64,000 bases of DNA, taken from contig NC_045139.1 in assembly GCF_008831285.2 (NCBI RefSeq), positions 16,102,354-16,166,353 of the forward strand, written 5' to 3'. The notes under the pieces are model-generated. The model was not told the DNA's origin. It did no database searches and saw only the letters and a program-made list of their open reading frames with translations. The stretch's first letter is position 1. Each line of letters starts with the position of its first letter. This DNA comes from Nymphaea colorata (taxonomy: Eukaryota > Streptophyta > Magnoliopsida > Nymphaeales > Nymphaeaceae). The translations under genes and the position numbers were made by a program. This document shows positions 60,937 through 64,000 of the stretch, one piece after another.

Positions 60937-63900
60937 GTTCTTGCGTACACGACGCGGCGTCCTTGTTCTTCCATGGCTTGCACATCTCAACCTCTGTGAG
61001 AGAAGAGAACGCGAGTGGAGACTGTGCAAAAGGATAGAGACAACCCAAAAAGTGAGAATGACGAGAACAGACCCTTAATGTATTATCTGTAATCTTGTTC
61101 GTCTTGTGTAGGAGATGGGAGCGCACCATTGGCGTGAAGTGGGCAATGACATGAGCGTTGTGACTTCTCATCACCAAAAAAGTGAAAAGAAAAGAGCGAT
61201 GCATTAGGCGTGTGGTTTTCCTTTTCTACCATACCTTTTTTTTTTTTTTGCAGAGAGAGAGAGAGAGAGAGAGACACCATGAAAAAGCTCAAGGATGTGG
61301 GGAGCCGATTCCCTGCTTGGGAACGGTGTCCATGCCTTTATGTGGAGTGAGGGAATCCATCTAAAGACAGAGGAGAGGTTCTCTGCGTGGGGACAATGGC
61401 TACGTACTTAATATGAGTTTTGTGAAGCGGTCGAATCTGTCAAAAGACAATAAGATGATCAGCAAGCTTTCCAAAGTCATGGTCTAGATTCTCCCCTTCC
61501 TCTTTTGATTCTCAGAACTATACATGAGGCTCAGTTTTCTTCCTTCCATTCCCCTGATCACGGTCGATGTCTATTCTTTCGGATGCTCTTGACCCCACCA
61601 ATGAACGATTGAACATGTCTTTGCGAAGGAGGAGAAAGAGGGAACCCGTGTCACTTGAATCACTTGACAGGTCGTTTAATACTTGAGCAATTTTGCCTTA
61701 AACATTTAGCAGATTTATGAAACAGAACTGCAGTTTTACTGGACAGTAACGATTTGTTACTGGTGCCAAACAGTCTCTTAATACAACCCCTCGCTCTACT
61801 CTCAATACTGCATTAGGATAATGCCCATGAGAATCAAACATCTCTTTGTTCTCAAGTCTGTCTTCTCTTTTGAGATTTTTTTAATCTTTTTGGGTTAGCT
61901 CGTTGCCAGACGTGGATGCGAGAATATGGTTGATTTGCTATCATTCTCAATCCTTTGGAATATGTCGGATCAGGATTATGGTTCTTTTCAAATTGATTCC
62001 CCCCACTGTGACAAGCAATCGGTATATCTGCTTCTTCTTTATTGACATTGATGGATCCATTACTGATATTTGGACTTTCCATATCAGTGTAGATTGTCCC
62101 CATTTCAATTGTGTTTGGGGGCTTACTATAGCAACATATGGGAAATTATGGAAAAAAAACTAATAACTTTTAGATTTTACATTTTATTAAAGAAGAGAAG
62201 GCACTTGACGATCGGACCTACACGAGCCCACACCTGATGGCTGGGGCCAGTGGTCTGCAGCATAGTTGGCAAACTAGCCAAGTTGGCTAGGGAATCGGCC
62301 GACTCGACTCGGATTGCTACCCGGCTTGTCCCTGACTCGCCCGATTCAGCTATAATGATTCATATTATGGTTATTTTAAAACTGGATACTGAGTTGGCAA
62401 ATCAACTCGCTGACCCGATGATCCAATCATCTATTGATCCGAATCCGAGTTACAAGTTTGCCAACTAGGATATGCATGACCATTTTATCATCAATTTAGA
62501 ACCTGGATCCGTGGTACTGGGTCCATGTAAGTGCAACTATTTGCAGTGAGCATGGGTGGGGGATATGAGATGAAATCATGGCGCCACCATGCCAAAATGT
62601 TAACCAGTTTGAGTCCGATTTTCTCTTTTTAAATCTATGAAAATGTTTTGATATGGATGATGATGACCAAGAACTCAAAGAAATACTTTATTTGAAGCGC
62701 AAAAGGGAATAGAATTCTAAAATCTATTCAAAAATTATAACCAAGATTTTCTGTTGAAATCTTTTAGATAGATAAATATAATATCTTCATCCTACCTTTA
62801 TGATTAATGTGAATCTGTGCATGGAAATTAAAAAATGAGAGAATGCTGAAAACTTCCAAAATAAATTAATAGCAGGGGCTCCAAAAGACGAAGGATGTCC
62901 CATGGTAGGGACAAAAACAAGACCTCTTAAATTTGGGGAGGGACAAAGACAAGGCTCCTTAATTTGTGTTAAAAAAATATTTTAAAAAAAAATTGAACAT
63001 CCTGCTGTATTCATGAAGACTAATTTAATATGTCATGTTTTAGTTCAAGTTATCTTTGTAAAGAAAGCTGATTTTACTAATATCAAAATTTCAATGTTTT
63101 AAGAGCCGTTCATGTTTTTTATCATCAAAAGATATTACTAAAGTGAAATAATGTCTAACTTAATGCATTTTTCTCATTAAATCCCTCTTAAAATTATTTC
63201 TGTAAGGTAGATTACATAAAACTTTATATCAATTAATTTTAATTAATGTGTCTGGCTTTTATTCCTTATCTAAATAGTCTGGTAGTTATCAGTTACTCTC
63301 TCTCTCTTTATATAATATATATATATAGAAATGGAGCTGGTGTGCTAGTTAAAATCCGATCGTCAATTTGATTCTTGTAAATACTACTCTTTTCGATCAG
63401 CGGAAAAAAGAGGACAGTTTCAACCTCTCGCCTTTGACTATTTTTCGCATGGAAAACAGAAAAAAAAATCACATGAAGGGTTCCTTCATTTTCTGATTAC
63501 AATATTTTTGAACCACAGTCTTCTAAATAGACTAAAAAAAAATCAGCCGAATTGATGTCAATCATCCCCATTTTTAACTATATTAGTTTGTAAAACAATT
63601 TTCCAGTTAAATACTAAAAAAATTTAAAAAGTGAGAAATTACACAAAAAAACAGTAAAGGAATAAAGGGCATGAGGACAGCATTCATTCAGCCAATTCAT
63701 TCCATTCATGCCGCCTCCCCGAAAAACTGAAACTATTTGTTCAAATTAAGTGAAACCAGAATAAGCACCTACTGATCAATGCTCCTGGATTTATTTTTAC
63801 CTAATTTTTAAGTCCTTATACTTTTCTTGGCGAGCCATCGACAGACTTCCAGTCTATAAAAATCCTTGCAAATTGGCGAATTGTTTGATTAACTTAAATG

Positions 63901-64000
63901 ATGGTTCACAAGGTCACCCGTAAAATTATTTTTTTAATCGACGTGTAAGTTGTCGTATACATTTTTTTTAAAAAACAAAGTAACTTGAATCTTACATTTT
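60937..64000. other. 3' flank and intergenic DNA
   Basis: Begins with the DUF789 gene's 3' UTR. A short (GA)n tract lies at about 61253-61273 and a candidate MITE at 62263-62467. The remainder is AT-rich. Open frames of 60-90 codons have no recognisable features. No gene called. Confidence 0.6.
62263..62467. mobile_element. Candidate short MITE (205 bp)
   Basis: Perfect 12-bp terminal inverted repeats TAGTTGGCAAAC (62263-62274) and GTTTGCCAACTA (62456-62467). GC-rich subterminal motifs include GACTCGACTCGG. No convincing target duplication was found, so the boundaries and the class are uncertain. Confidence 0.45.

Noticed and set aside
1-64000. tRNA, rRNA, CRISPR array or bacterial-type operon
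   Set aside because: None seen by eye on either strand. The tandem repeats present are plant microsatellites, minisatellites or transposon parts.

Overview
This window is nuclear DNA of a flowering plant. The genes carry many GT-AG introns (two begin with GC), the proteins are clear plant orthologues, the intergenic DNA is AT-rich with (TC)n and (TA)n microsatellites, and plant-type LTR and hAT-like transposons are present. The species cannot be fixed from the sequence. Long introns filled with repeats suggest a moderately large genome. All four genes recognised lie on the + strand.

Layout. 1-2056: last eight exons of a PYD4-type class III aminotransferase (alanine-glyoxylate / beta-alanine aminotransferase), with its 5' part outside the window. 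2057-3946: intergenic. 3952-15779: one young LTR retrotransposon locus built as LTR-gag-LTR-gag-LTR with an exact 4468-bp period, flanked by a perfect 5-bp duplication (CTTGG). It keeps a primer-binding site, gag, a protease fragment and a polypurine tract but has lost reverse transcriptase, RNase H and integrase. 15785-24590: gene-poor DNA. 24652-43175: complete RAPTOR gene, 23 coding exons, 1376 residues. Its 4.8-kb intron 6 holds a hAT-like MITE and a 411-bp tandem duplication. 45616-54430: complete plant HAKAI gene, 3 exons, 520 residues. Its RING finger is split over all three exons and its 4.5-kb intron 2 holds a second MITE of the same family and a (TA)38 tract. 58731-60936: complete six-exon DUF789 gene, 344 residues, with a TATA-like box and one 16-codon upstream ORF. 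60937-64000: no gene seen, one candidate MITE.

The four genes are ordinary neighbours and not a functional cluster: pyrimidine/beta-alanine catabolism, TOR signalling, m6A mRNA methylation and an uncharacterised family. The most unusual structures are the triple-LTR gag-only retroelement and the matched pair of intronic MITEs with palindromic TATCGTACGATA-type subterminal repeats and near-perfect 8-bp target duplications. Exon boundaries were set by hand from splice consensus, reading-frame continuity and recalled plant homologues. Transcripts were not available.
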